64,000 nt of DNA from Flavobacterium zhairuonense (GTDB lineage: Bacteria; Bacteroidota; Bacteroidia; Flavobacteriales; Flavobacteriaceae), in NCBI RefSeq assembly GCF_004352915.1, contig NZ_SJSY01000071.1, positions 186,001 through 250,000 of the forward strand, in the 5' to 3' direction. The stretch's first letter is position 1. Every line of letters begins with the position of its first letter. Positions 34,393 through 43,970 of the stretch are shown piece by piece. The notes beneath the pieces were generated by a model that worked only from the letters and a program-made list of their open reading frames with translations, had not been told where the DNA came from and did not search any database. A program made the position numbers and the translations under genes.

Positions 34393-36804
34393 TTAATTTT
34401 TCAAGTATTTCTCTAAAAACTGATCTTGTTCCCACAGAAGGTGGAAAATATTCTCTTTGGCTACATAACTATGCGCTTCTTTTGGCAGAATTACCATTCT
34501 TGCATTGGCACCTAAACCTTTTAATGCTTGGAAATAACGCTCTGTTTGCAAAGTAAAAGTTCCGGGATTATTATCGGCTTCGCCATGAACCAATAAAATT
34601 GGAGTTTTCATTTTGTCGGCATTCATAAATGGAGACATGGTATTATAAACTTCAGGAACTTCCCAATAGTTGCGTTGTTCAGTTTGGAATCCAAATGGGG
34701 TCAAAGTTCTGTTGTATGCACCACTTCGAGCAATTCCGCATGCAAAAAGATTTGAATGTGTCAATAAATTTGCTGTCATAAACGCACCATAAGAGTGTCC
34801 GCCAACTGCTACTTTTTTACGATTGATGTAGCCTAAAGCATCTACAGCGTTGATTGCAGCCTCGGCATTATCAACTAATTGTGTAATAAAATTGTCATTA
34901 GGTTCTGTTGTTCCTTCTCCAATAATTGGGAAAGCAGCATCATCTAAAACGGCATATCCTTTTGTGACCCAATAAACAAACGATCCGTAATAAGGAACTG
35001 TAAATTCATTTGAGTTTTGAGTCACTTGTCCAGCACTGTTTTTGTCTTTGTATTCTGCAGGATAAGCCCAAATTAATAAAGGCAATTTTTCTTTTTTAAC
35101 TTTGTCATAACCAGCAGGCAAATATAAAGTTCCTGAAAGTTCAACGCCATCTTTACGTTTGTATTTGATTACTTCTTTGCTAACATCTTTAATGCTTTCG
35201 AAAGGATTTTTAAAAGCAGTAATTGGAGTCAGACTATTTTGTTTTTTAATGTTTCTGAAATAATAATTCGGATATTCGCTTTTAGATTGAATCTGAACTA
35301 AAACTTTACCTGATTTAAAATCTTCAATTTCCAATAAGTCTTCTTTTTTGTCTTTATATGAAGAAGTGTAGAGACGCTTCGATTTTAAAGTTTTCAAATT
35401 GAATTCGTCGATAAAAGGAAATTGGCCGGCTTTTGTAAATCCGTCTCCAATTCTGAAAGCATTATCATTTTCGATTGCTAATACATATTTGTTGTATTCG
35501 TTTTTCTTAGTCTCAAATGTTCCAGGATCAGAATAAACATCTTGTGAATTTCTGTCTGTGATTAATTTTGGTTGCTCGCTTGGATTTGAAGGATTGATTA
35601 AATACGTTTTTGTATTTCTTGTGTCGTACCATTCATCAGAGATTACAGCAATATTGTCATTCCCCCAAATAACATCGCTAAAACGTTGCGGTGTTTTCGC
35701 TAATGAAGTTGGATTGTTTGTAAAAGGTGCTTCCCAAAGAAAAATTTCATCTCTAAATTCTACTTTTTTTGCAGGATCACCTTCGTCTAAAGCTGTTACA
35801 AATGCTAATGTTGCTGGTTTGTCGTTTCTCCATGTCATTTCGCGTTTTCCTTTTCTCACCGCCATAAAACCTTTTGGCATAATTTCGCTCAAAGGCACCT
35901 CATTTACCGTTTTGATTTCTTTTCCTCTTGAATCATAAACGATTGTTCTCGAAGGAAATCTATACAAAGGCACTACATATGAAAATGGCTTTTGAATTGT
36001 AGTAAGCATAATGTAATTTCCATCTGGCGAAATTTTTTCGCCAGCAAACATTGCAGCTTCTTTAAACAATGTCGCATTTCCATTAAGATTTACTTTGTAT
36101 AATTCAGAAGTAATGATGTTTTCAAAATTTATTTCATCATTTTTGTTTTTCAACATATCTGGATAGGTTCTGTTTTGAGATTTTTCTCCAGAAGTATTTG
36201 AGATAATTGGGCCAGTTGGCAAATCTTTTTTAGCATCTAATAAGGCTGGTCTGTTTTTAGGAAGCATTTTCACTAAAATCGTTTCATTGTCTGAAAACCA
36301 GCTAAACGGATTTCCAAGATTTGCGTTTACAATAGCGTCAGTGAGTTTTGTAGCACTTGCTGTTGCAACATCAATAACCCAAAGTTCAACTCCTGTTGCA
36401 ACAGTATTCGAGAATACTATTTTTTTGTCATTTGGCGACCATAAAATATTGCTGATTTTTGGATTGCTTGGCAAACCTGTAATTTGTACTTCATCTTTGC
36501 CGTTGATTTTACGTACTTTTAAATTGTTTAAATACGTTACAGAACTTGAAATATTAGTAATTGGATTGATTCTTAGTCCTCCCAAACGTAATTCTTCCTG
36601 ATTTAAGTCATCTAATGTTTTGTAAGTTGGTCGGTACATTAGCAACATATATTCCTTTTTAGTATCCATTGATACTGTCGGAGCTCGTTCGTAATCGGCT
36701 AAATCTAAAATAGATTTGGATGGTTTTTGGTAGGTTAAATTTTCTTGGGCAGAAGCAAAAAAGCCAAAGCTTAGAAATAAGAGCAGCGTAACCTTTAATT
36801 TCAT
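34393..36804 (-). CDS. Exported S9 prolyl-oligopeptidase-family peptidase
   Basis: An 803-residue serine peptidase. A signal peptide (MKLKVTLLLFLSFGFFASAQ) exports it. A beta-propeller occupies about 40-520, and the alpha/beta-hydrolase domain follows: GGHSYGAFM (nucleophile Ser), LLVHGEADNNPG (Asp) and LPKEAHSYVAKEN (His). The propeller limits access to short peptides. The closest type is the Bacteroidota acylaminoacyl/glutamyl-type S9 peptidases; exact cleavage preference is uncertain. Monocistronic. Confidence 0.92.
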   Translation of the reverse strand: MKLKVTLLLFLSFGFFASAQENLTYQKPSKSILDLADYERAPTVSMDTKKEYMLLMYRPTYKTLDDLNQEELRLGGLRINPITNISSSVTYLNNLKVRKINGKDEVQITGLPSNPKISNILWSPNDKKIVFSNTVATGVELWVIDVATASATKLTDAIVNANLGNPFSWFSDNETILVKMLPKNRPALLDAKKDLPTGPIISNTSGEKSQNRTYPDMLKNKNDEINFENIITSELYKVNLNGNATLFKEAAMFAGEKISPDGNYIMLTTIQKPFSYVVPLYRFPSRTIVYDSRGKEIKTVNEVPLSEIMPKGFMAVRKGKREMTWRNDKPATLAFVTALDEGDPAKKVEFRDEIFLWEAPFTNNPTSLAKTPQRFSDVIWGNDNIAVISDEWYDTRNTKTYLINPSNPSEQPKLITDRNSQDVYSDPGTFETKKNEYNKYVLAIENDNAFRIGDGFTKAGQFPFIDEFNLKTLKSKRLYTSSYKDKKEDLLEIEDFKSGKVLVQIQSKSEYPNYYFRNIKKQNSLTPITAFKNPFESIKDVSKEVIKYKRKDGVELSGTLYLPAGYDKVKKEKLPLLIWAYPAEYKDKNSAGQVTQNSNEFTVPYYGSFVYWVTKGYAVLDDAAFPIIGEGTTEPNDNFITQLVDNAEAAINAVDALGYINRKKVAVGGHSYGAFMTANLLTHSNLFACGIARSGAYNRTLTPFGFQTEQRNYWEVPEVYNTMSPFMNADKMKTPILLVHGEADNNPGTFTLQTERYFQALKGLGANARMVILPKEAHSYVAKENIFHLLWEQDQFLEKYLKN

Positions 36805-37027
36805 AATTTGAATTTTAGGGGTTTGAAAAATGGTATTCGTAATGTTTGACTAAAGTACTTTAATCTTGTTACATTTTAAAGCATAATTTAAAGATTTTTC
36901 ATTGTTTTTGGCAAAAAGATGATTTTTTTCAAAAGAAATAGTTTTAACGATCTTTAGAATTAAAATATATTAAATTGCTAATAACGAAAAAAATAGTAAT
37001 TTGGACGCTTATGTTTTAAACTATACG

Positions 37028-37035
37028 TAAATTTG
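37028..37035 (+). promoter_or_regulatory. Bacteroidota -7 box (TAAATTTG) before the FabH-type gene
   Basis: An exact TAnnTTTG match 31 bases upstream of ATG 37067. The nearest upstream TTG (37001-37003) is 24 bases away, a little long. Confidence 0.55.
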
Positions 37036-37066
37036 CAATCCAATTTTTAACAAACAATAAAAGAAT

Positions 37067-38074
37067 ATGTATCATTCAAAAATAGCGGGCTTAGGATATT
37101 ATGTTCCTTCAAATGTTGTAACCAACGATGATTTGTCTAAGATTATGGATACTAACGACGAATGGATCCAGGAAAGAACTGGAATTCAGGAGCGCAGACA
37201 TATCATTCGTGGAGAAGACACTACAACTTCAATGGGAGTAAAAGCAGCTAAAATTGCAATAGAACGTTCTGGCGTAGCTAAAGAAGATATTGATTTTGTA
37301 GTTTTTGCTACATTGAGTCCAGATTACTATTTTCCAGGACCTGGCGTTTTGGTTCAGAGAGATTTGGGATTGAGAACTGTTGGAGCTTTAGATGTTAGAA
37401 ACCAATGTTCTGGTTTTGTTTATGCAATTTCTGTTGCTGATCAATATATTAAAACCGGAATGTATAAAAATATTTTGGTTATTGGTTCTGAGGTTCACTC
37501 TACAGGATTGGATATGACAACACGCGGACGTGGTGTATCGGTGATTTTTGGAGATGGAGCTGGAGCGGCAGTTTTGAGCCGTGAAGAAGATTTGACAAAA
37601 GGAATTTTATCAACACATTTACATTCTGAGGGACAACATGCTGAAGAATTAGCGTTGCAAGCACCAGGAATGGGAGCGCGTTGGGTAACGGATATTATTG
37701 CGGATAATGATCCAAATGACGAAAGTTATTATCCTTATATGAACGGACAATTTGTGTTTAAAAATGCAGTGGTTCGTTTTGCTGAAGTTATCAACGAAGG
37801 TTTAGAGGCAAATGGTCTTCAGGTTTCAGATATCGATATGCTGATTCCTCATCAGGCGAATTTGAGAATTTCGCAGTTCATTCAGAATAAATTCAAATTG
37901 TCAGATGATCAGGTTCATAATAATATTCAGAAATACGGTAATACTACTGCAGCATCTATTCCAATTGCTTTGACTGAAGCTTGGGAACAAGGAAAAATAA
38001 AATCTGGTGATACTGTGGTTTTAGCTGCTTTTGGAAGCGGATTCACTTGGGCAAGTGCTATTATTAAATGGTAA
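37067..38074 (+). CDS. fabH: 3-oxoacyl-ACP synthase III family protein
   Basis: A 335-residue thiolase-fold ketosynthase that condenses an acyl starter with malonyl-ACP. The catalytic triad is Cys114 (RNQCSGFVYA), His262 (IPHQANLRI) and Asn292 (YGNTTAAS). GDGAGAAVL is also typical. In FabH the housekeeping role is fatty-acid initiation, but Flavobacteria have several FabH-like paralogues (also for dialkylresorcinols), so the symbol is tentative. It is alone, ended by a hairpin. Confidence 0.85.
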   Translation: MYHSKIAGLGYYVPSNVVTNDDLSKIMDTNDEWIQERTGIQERRHIIRGEDTTTSMGVKAAKIAIERSGVAKEDIDFVVFATLSPDYYFPGPGVLVQRDLGLRTVGALDVRNQCSGFVYAISVADQYIKTGMYKNILVIGSEVHSTGLDMTTRGRGVSVIFGDGAGAAVLSREEDLTKGILSTHLHSEGQHAEELALQAPGMGARWVTDIIADNDPNDESYYPYMNGQFVFKNAVVRFAEVINEGLEANGLQVSDIDMLIPHQANLRISQFIQNKFKLSDDQVHNNIQKYGNTTAASIPIALTEAWEQGKIKSGDTVVLAAFGSGFTWASAIIKW

Positions 38075-38101
38075 AATAATCATCTTACATTATATTTTTT
38101 G

Positions 38102-38133
38102 AAACCTGCTTCATTTTTGGAGCAGGTTTTTTT
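38102..38133 (+). terminator. Terminator after the FabH-type gene
   Basis: AAACCTGCT / AGCAGGTTT, a 9-bp stem followed by a T tract, 28 bases after the stop. Confidence 0.85.
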
Positions 38134-38188
38134 ATTTTTGATATCCCAAATCTTGTGATTTCATACGAAATGACAAAAAAAGAATCAA

Positions 38189-38860
38189 ATGAAAAAAAAT
38201 CAGCTCGAAATAGCGTGTTTCAATTATGAATCGGCATTGATTGCTCAAGAAAGCGGTGCGGACAGAATTGAACTATGTGAAAACATGAAACTCGGGGGTA
38301 CAACGCCCAATTCGATTTTAGTAGTGAAAGTCCGCGAAAGCGTAAAAATAAAAATGCATGTCATTATAAGGCCTCGTGGCGGTGATTTTGTTTATTCTGA
38401 TGAAGAACTTACAGAAATGAAACAAGATATCAAGCAGTATAAAAAACTTGGAGTTGATGGTTTTGTTTTCGGAATTTTGAAACCAAACGGAAAAGTAAAT
38501 AAGCGTCAAAATAAAGAATTGGTACATTTGGCACATCCTTTATCATGTACTTTCCATCGGGCTTTTGATGTTGTAGATTCTATTGAAAAAGGACTTGAAG
38601 ATGTAATTGAATGTGGTTTTCAAACTATTTTGACTTCAGGAAAAGCAAAAAATGTTGAAGAAGGAATTTTTGATTTAGAACAAATTCAAAAATTAGCCAA
38701 AGACCGAATCGAAATCATGCCGGGAGGAGGCTTAAGATCTTCAAACATAAAATTACTGCAAGATAAGTTGACTCCAACTTTTTATCATTCATCAGCCATT
38801 ACAGATAAGTCCGAAATTGCAAATCCCGAAGAAATAAAAGAATTGCGAAATTTTTTATAA
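38189..38860 (+). CDS. cutC: CutC family protein
   Basis: A 223-residue TIM-barrel protein. The family pattern is clear: ESGADRIELCENMKLGGTTP, VIIRPRGGDFVY, GFVFGIL, TFHRAFDV and TILTSGKA, then IMPGGGL. Historically assigned to copper homeostasis, but direct metal transport is doubtful; an enzymatic role is likely. Start ATG 38189 agrees with the family beginning at the first strand. Confidence 0.93.
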   Translation: MKKNQLEIACFNYESALIAQESGADRIELCENMKLGGTTPNSILVVKVRESVKIKMHVIIRPRGGDFVYSDEELTEMKQDIKQYKKLGVDGFVFGILKPNGKVNKRQNKELVHLAHPLSCTFHRAFDVVDSIEKGLEDVIECGFQTILTSGKAKNVEEGIFDLEQIQKLAKDRIEIMPGGGLRSSNIKLLQDKLTPTFYHSSAITDKSEIANPEEIKELRNFL

Positions 38861-38869
38861 TCTAAAATA

Positions 38870-38907
38870 AAAAAGCCTGGAGTTAGCATACTCCAGGCTT
38901 TTCTTTT
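38870..38907. terminator. Bidirectional terminator between cutC and a TonB receptor
   Basis: A 12-bp stem AAAAGCCTGGAG / CTCCAGGCTTTT with A and T tracts, between convergent genes. Confidence 0.9.
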
Positions 38908-38944
38908 CTACAAGAACTATTAAAATCTACTAATCAAAGTGGGA

Positions 38945-41362
38945 TTAAAACATTCCGCCTCCACCTTTATTAGTGTTATCTTCTCTTTGTTTACGTTGTA
39001 AGTTTTTGATTTTTCCACCACCAAAGTTATAAGTCAAACCTAAATAAACTGTTCTGCTTTCCCAAGAAAACTGACCTGTTTGTGGATAAGGGTAAATTCC
39101 ATCAAAAGCATATTTCATGGTTTTGAAAACATCATTAAAACGTACGCTAATGTTCATTTTGTTGTCTAACAATGTATAACGTGAACCAATATCCATTTTG
39201 TACATTTCGTGTCTGTTTTGCTGCACATCTTCAACTGGTCCTCTGTAAAAACCAAATAACAAGAAGCTTAAACGTTTTGTCGGTTTAAAGTTTGAGTTCA
39301 TACGAGCATTGAATGCTGTAGTTGTTACACTACGCTCAAGAGGTGCACTTGTGTTTGTTGCAGGATCAAATTCAAATACAACACCTTGCTGTTTGATGCT
39401 TGAGAAATCAATCGATGGTTGAATATCCCACCATTTTGTTAGCTTATAATTCAACGAAACATCAAAACCATAAGCGCTATTGTGATCGTAGTTTGTATAG
39501 CTCAAAATTTGTTTGTATCCAGATGGATCATTTGGATCCGGGCTCAAAGTTCTGCTGATTTGATCATTGATGCTTCTTACGAAAACACCAGCTGTAATGC
39601 TTCCTTTATCAAGAGTTTTAGTGTAATTTACTTCAACTGAGTTTGTAAATTGAGGTCTTAATTCAGGATTTCCATATGAAGTTACTAACGGAGTTGAAAA
39701 CTCACGAATAGGTTTTGTCTGCTCAATACTCGGACGGTCAACACGACGGCTGTAGCTAAATTGAAGAACATTTTTCTCATTCAAATTATACGTCAAATAA
39801 GCTGATGGATACAATGTAATATAGTCATCATTGAATTTGTCCTGACCGTGATTTAAATTAGCTTGAACTTTATAGCTTTCAAAACGAGTTCCTACTTGGT
39901 AACTGAATTTTTTGAATTTTTGGCCAAAAGTCACATAAGCTGAGTAAATATCAGTGTCGTAAGTATAGTTTGAAATTCTTTCGTCAACAGGGACTAATGG
40001 ATTACCAGTGTTGTAATCGTTGTTTGTTCTTGTGATTCTAGCTTCAGCACCAGCTTCAAGCGTAGTTTTATCGTTCAACGGATTTACATAGTCAACATTT
40101 ATTGTGCTCAATTTTCTTTGATCACCAATTTGATCGCTGTAAATTACACTATTTGAAGTGTTATCAGGTCTTGTTGTTGTTGTATTAAAGCTTGCATTTT
40201 GATCTGCTTTAGTATCGCTGTAGTTACCTTCAAAATCTAAAGTATGTCCTTCTTTTTTGAAAATATGTTTGTACGCTAAATTATAAGTTCCCGTTTTTGT
40301 TGGTCCTTTATAATGTGAATCTTGGTAGATATTAAAAATATTTGGATCAGCGTTATTGTAATCAATATCAGTAATTACGTTTCCATTTCCAGTTGATTTG
40401 TTTTGATTGGTATAAAATGACAAAGTGTTTTTGTCATCAATCAAATAATCCATTCCTAGTTTGTACAAATAATTGTCGTTTTCGTTAGAAATTTTCAAAT
40501 TTTGTTCCACATCTTGATCCAATCTTTGGATTCTTCCTTTGTTGTAATATGTACCAAAGTTTTGACCTCCGTTTCCAAAGAAATTTACTTTTCCAGTTTT
40601 GTAGTTCAAGTCAAGTGACTGATTGTATTTTGCAGTTTCTCCAAAAGTTATACCTCCACTGTAGCTTCCGTTGAAACCAGTGTTAGCACTTTTATGCAAT
40701 ACAATATTGATGATTCCAGACATTCCTTCTGGATTGTATTTAGCACTTGGATTTGTAATCAACTCAATTTTTTTGATTGAAGTTGAAGGAATTTGTTTTA
40801 ATAATTGAGCTGGGTCAATATTAGATGGGCGTCCGTCGATTAATACACGAACATTGTCATTTCCACGAAGCGAAAGTTTTCCATCCTGATCAACGTTTAC
40901 TGATGGGATATTGCTCATAATATCAGACGCAGAAGCTCCAGCAGTAGTCAAATCTTTACCAACAGTGATTACTTTACGGTCAATTTTTTGCTCAATTGTC
41001 GAACGTTCAGCAACAATATTTACACCTTTTAACTGTGTTGCTTCTTCTTCAAGAGAAACATTTACTGTAGCCGTTTTTCTGTTTTCGCTTAAAATTAATG
41101 AACCAACATATTTTTTGAAACCAATATATTGAATTTCGATAGTGTAGCTTTTTAAAGCTAAATTTTTGATTGTAAAATCACCATTGTCATCTGTATTGAC
41201 ACCAGATACCACTTTTCCGTTTTCTTTGATAGAAACAGTTGCATAAGAAATTGGTGCGTTATTCGATTTTTCGATAATTTTTCCCGAGACTGTCCCGGAA
41301 TTCTGGGCCTGTGCTGTTGCAATTAAACTGAATAATGCGAACAGAAAGAATTTTAATTTCAT
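38945..41362 (-). CDS. TonB-dependent receptor-like outer membrane protein
   Basis: An 805-residue outer-membrane protein. Signal peptide (MKLKFFLFALFSLIATAQAQ); a carboxypeptidase-regulatory-like domain (about 22-110); a plug domain (LSLRGNDNVRVLIDGRPSNI, then PSAKYNPEGMSGIINIVLHK); and a barrel of the OMP_b-brl_3 type ending YLGLTYNFGGGKIKN. A Gly-rich tail NKGGGGMF closes it. Substrate is unknown; this branch is common in Bacteroidota and often responds to stress. Monocistronic. Confidence 0.9.
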   Translation of the reverse strand: MKLKFFLFALFSLIATAQAQNSGTVSGKIIEKSNNAPISYATVSIKENGKVVSGVNTDDNGDFTIKNLALKSYTIEIQYIGFKKYVGSLILSENRKTATVNVSLEEEATQLKGVNIVAERSTIEQKIDRKVITVGKDLTTAGASASDIMSNIPSVNVDQDGKLSLRGNDNVRVLIDGRPSNIDPAQLLKQIPSTSIKKIELITNPSAKYNPEGMSGIINIVLHKSANTGFNGSYSGGITFGETAKYNQSLDLNYKTGKVNFFGNGGQNFGTYYNKGRIQRLDQDVEQNLKISNENDNYLYKLGMDYLIDDKNTLSFYTNQNKSTGNGNVITDIDYNNADPNIFNIYQDSHYKGPTKTGTYNLAYKHIFKKEGHTLDFEGNYSDTKADQNASFNTTTTRPDNTSNSVIYSDQIGDQRKLSTINVDYVNPLNDKTTLEAGAEARITRTNNDYNTGNPLVPVDERISNYTYDTDIYSAYVTFGQKFKKFSYQVGTRFESYKVQANLNHGQDKFNDDYITLYPSAYLTYNLNEKNVLQFSYSRRVDRPSIEQTKPIREFSTPLVTSYGNPELRPQFTNSVEVNYTKTLDKGSITAGVFVRSINDQISRTLSPDPNDPSGYKQILSYTNYDHNSAYGFDVSLNYKLTKWWDIQPSIDFSSIKQQGVVFEFDPATNTSAPLERSVTTTAFNARMNSNFKPTKRLSFLLFGFYRGPVEDVQQNRHEMYKMDIGSRYTLLDNKMNISVRFNDVFKTMKYAFDGIYPYPQTGQFSWESRTVYLGLTYNFGGGKIKNLQRKQREDNTNKGGGGMF

Positions 41363-41684
41363 AATAAGTAATTGATTATTTTGATTTGATTGATGATGAT
41401 TGTTTTTTTGTTTTTGTTAGATTTTTTTTGGCTTTAAATAAATTCAAAGTCACTATTAAGACTCTTTTACATCTAATATGTTACAAGAAAAAGCTAATTA
41501 TTTTTTAATTTAATTTGTGACTTGTTGTTTTGTAGGAGATTAGCGTTTTAATTTTTTGATAATTTTAACATTCATCCAAAAGACTTTTTTAAGAAATTCT
41601 GAACGTTTTGTGCGATTTTATATGTTTTTCATTTTCTGTAATTGATGAATAAGCTGTATCTTTGCTCACTTTAAAATAAGTTAC
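41363..41684. other. Divergent intergenic region between TonB receptor and argS
   Basis: No ORF or RNA is visible in these 322 bases. It contains the argS promoter box TATCTTTG (41657-41664). On the minus strand a TGACTTTG (about 41449-41456), one base from the TAnnTTTG box, could serve the TonB receptor. The rest is plain AT-rich sequence. Confidence 0.6.
41657..41664 (+). promoter_or_regulatory. Bacteroidota -7 box (TATCTTTG) before argS
   Basis: An exact TAnnTTTG match followed by CTCAC, 20 bases before the argS ATG at 41685, leaving a short leader. Confidence 0.6.
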
Positions 41685-43463
41685 ATGTCATTATCACAAA
41701 TTCTTACACCTTCTATACAAAAAGCAATTCAAGCATTATTTGATGTTTCAGTTGATAAAATCGAATTTCAAACTACCAGAAAAGAGTTTGAAGGCGATAT
41801 TACTATGGTAATTTTTCCATTACTGAAAGTAATTAAAAGTAATCCTGCTGAATTAGGGAATAAAATTGGAAATTACCTGGTTGAAAACGTTTCTGAAGTA
41901 GCGCGCTTTAATGTAGTATCAGGATTTTTGAATATTGTTATTTCAGACAGTTATTATCTGAATTTCTTCAATGAAATAAAAGACAATGCAAAATTTGGTT
42001 ACGTAACTCCAAATCCAGAAGATAAGGCAATTATGGTCGAGTATTCATCGCCAAACACAAATAAGCCTTTACACTTAGGTCACGTTCGTAACAATTTATT
42101 AGGATATTCTGTTGCTGAAATTTTAAAAGCTTCTGGAAAAAAAGTTTATAAAACGCAGATCATCAACGATCGCGGAATTCATATTTGTAAATCGATGTTG
42201 GCTTGGGAGAAATTCGGAAACGGAGAAACTCCAGAAAGCTCAAATTTAAAAGGGGATAAATTAGTTGGAAAATATTATGTAGAGTTTGATAAAGCTTACA
42301 AAGCAGAAATTAACCAATTAATTGAAGCTGGAAAAACAGAAGAAGAAGCTAAAAAACAAGCTCCAATTATTATTGAAGCGCAGGAAATGCTTAAAAAATG
42401 GGAGGCTGGCGACGAAAAAGTGATTTCGCTGTGGAAAAAAATGAACGAATGGGTTTATGAAGGTTTTGCAACAACTTACAATAATCTTGGAGTTAATTTT
42501 GATAAATATTACTACGAAAGCAATACTTACTTATTAGGTAAAGATGTTGTTCAGGTAGGTTTAGATAAAGGTGTTTTCGAAAAAGATCCTGATGGTTCTG
42601 TTTGGATTGATTTGACTGACGAAGGTTTAGATCGTAAAATTGTTTTACGTTCTGATGGAACTGCAGTTTATATGACGCAAGATATTGGAACAGCAATTCA
42701 GCGTATAAAAGATATGCCGGATGTTGGAGGAATGGTTTACACAGTTGGAAACGAGCAAGATCATCACTTCAAAGTTTTATTCTTAATCTTGAAAAAATTA
42801 GGTTTCGATTGGTCTTCAACTTTATATCATTTGTCATACGGAATGGTAGATTTACCTTCTGGAAAAATGAAAAGCCGTGAAGGAACTGTTGTAGATGCAG
42901 ATGATTTAATGCAGGATATGACAGATACAGCAAAACAAATTTCTGAAGATTTAGGGAAACTGGACAGTTATTCTGCTGAGGAAAAAGCTAAATTGTATAA
43001 AACAATTGGTTTAGGAGCTTTGAAATATTACATTTTGAAGATCGATCCTAAAAAACGTATTTTGTTCAATCCAGAAGAATCTGTTGATTTTGCAGGAAAT
43101 ACAGGTCCGTTTATTCAATATACTTATGCCAGAATTCAGTCAATAATCCGCAAAGCCGATTTTGATTTTTCTGCAAAAACAACAATTGAAGAACTTCATG
43201 AAAAAGAAAAAGAATTGGTAAAACAAATCGAACTTTTCCCAGAAATTATTCAAAACGCTGCACAAAATCATAGTCCGGCGTTAATTGCAAATTATACCTA
43301 TGATTTGGTAAAAGAATATAATTCGTTCTATCAATCCGTTCATATTTTGGGTGAAGTTGATTTGACAAAAAAGATTTTCAGAGTGCAGCTTTCTCAGAAA
43401 GTAGCCGAAGTTATTAAATCGGCATTCAGTTTATTAGGGATTGAAGTTCCTGAGAGAATGTAG
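41685..43463 (+). CDS. argS: Arginine-tRNA ligase
   Basis: A 592-residue class I synthetase. The HIGH motif is HLGH (130-133) in KPLHLGHVRNN, and the KMSKS equivalent is KMKSREG. The N-terminal additional domain (1-100) and the C-terminal DALR anticodon-binding domain (about 470-592, ending LLGIEVPERM) complete it. Its length is typical. Strong terminator downstream. Confidence 0.98.
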   Translation: MSLSQILTPSIQKAIQALFDVSVDKIEFQTTRKEFEGDITMVIFPLLKVIKSNPAELGNKIGNYLVENVSEVARFNVVSGFLNIVISDSYYLNFFNEIKDNAKFGYVTPNPEDKAIMVEYSSPNTNKPLHLGHVRNNLLGYSVAEILKASGKKVYKTQIINDRGIHICKSMLAWEKFGNGETPESSNLKGDKLVGKYYVEFDKAYKAEINQLIEAGKTEEEAKKQAPIIIEAQEMLKKWEAGDEKVISLWKKMNEWVYEGFATTYNNLGVNFDKYYYESNTYLLGKDVVQVGLDKGVFEKDPDGSVWIDLTDEGLDRKIVLRSDGTAVYMTQDIGTAIQRIKDMPDVGGMVYTVGNEQDHHFKVLFLILKKLGFDWSSTLYHLSYGMVDLPSGKMKSREGTVVDADDLMQDMTDTAKQISEDLGKLDSYSAEEKAKLYKTIGLGALKYYILKIDPKKRILFNPEESVDFAGNTGPFIQYTYARIQSIIRKADFDFSAKTTIEELHEKEKELVKQIELFPEIIQNAAQNHSPALIANYTYDLVKEYNSFYQSVHILGEVDLTKKIFRVQLSQKVAEVIKSAFSLLGIEVPERM

Positions 43464-43486
43464 TATATTGATACTATAAAATTTGG

Positions 43487-43520
43487 AAAGCCAATAGTTT
43501 TTTAACTATTGGCTTTTTTT
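43487..43520 (+). terminator. Terminator of argS
   Basis: A 13-bp stem AAAGCCAATAGTT / AACTATTGGCTTT followed by seven Ts, 23 bases after the stop. Confidence 0.92.
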
Positions 43521-43547
43521 ATTGTTTTTTTGGCTTAAAGAGGGTTT

Positions 43548-43574
43548 TTGTAGTTTAATTCTTATTTAAGTTTG
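43548..43574 (+). promoter_or_regulatory. Possible promoter of an intergenic small RNA
   Basis: TTG at 43548-43550 and TAAGTTTG (exact TAnnTTTG) at 43567-43574 with 16 bases between. It lies after the argS terminator, with no gene of its own until a hairpin 100 bases downstream. Confidence 0.4.
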
Positions 43575-43580
43575 CTTCAA

Positions 43581-43702
43581 TAAAAATATTAAAACATTTA
43601 TAAAAACTCTCTTAGTCATTTTTATCTATTTTGAATTAGTACGCTTTTAGTATAAAAACTAAGAGAATTAAACCGTCTAGACATGATCTAGGCGGTTTTT
43701 TG
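43581..43702 (+). ncRNA. Candidate small RNA
   Basis: Between a -7 box (43567-43574) and a U-tailed hairpin (43671-43701) lie ~90 bases with no ORF. The predicted RNA has an internal stem CTCTTAGT (43609-43616) with ACTAAGAG (43658-43665) before the terminator stem. It is independent of argS, which has its own terminator. The extent is inferred; its target could be the SusC gene that follows. No homology was checked. Confidence 0.35.
43671..43701 (+). terminator. Orphan hairpin terminator upstream of the first SusC gene
   Basis: AACCGTCTAGA / TCTAGGCGGTT, 11 bp with one G-T pair, a 5-base loop and a T tail. No protein gene precedes it after the argS terminator. Similar in its ACCGCC core to the terminator at 48738. 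Confidence 0.85.
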
Positions 43703-43910
43703 GTTTCATTGATTCACTTATTTCATTCATGTTTATAGAAGCTAAAAGGATCTCTTTTTTTGTTGACGTAAATGTTTTTTGAATTCTTACAAATCTTTTT
43801 GATTTCATAATATCCATAATCACTTTTTAAAAGTTATATCCTTTAAAAATTCACCTTTTAATTATAATTGTAGTAATAGTATTATATTTATTAATGTTAA
43901 TTAAAATAAA
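43702..43910. other. Non-coding upstream region of the first SusC gene
   Basis: About 210 bases of AT-rich sequence with no ORF, palindrome or -7 box that I can support. It probably holds regulator binding sites for the SusC promoter block that follows. Confidence 0.5.
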
Positions 43911-43946
43911 ATTCTTGTTAAAATTGTTTAAATTTTATAAGTTGCA
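43911..43946 (+). promoter_or_regulatory. SusC promoter block, copy 1
   Basis: The 36-nt block beginning ATTCTTGTTAAAATTGTTT and ending ATAAGTTGCA matches 32 of 36 positions with 48972-49007. It contains TTG (43915-43917), a 20-base spacer and a variant -7 TAAGTTG. The ATG is 25 bases downstream of the block. Confidence 0.7.
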
Positions 43947-43970
43947 TTCAAATTCAAATAAAATATAATA

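Noticed and set aside
35558..36601. Open frames of 104-126 codons antisense to the S9 peptidase
   Set aside because: Compositionally biased shadows of the true gene, with no family features.
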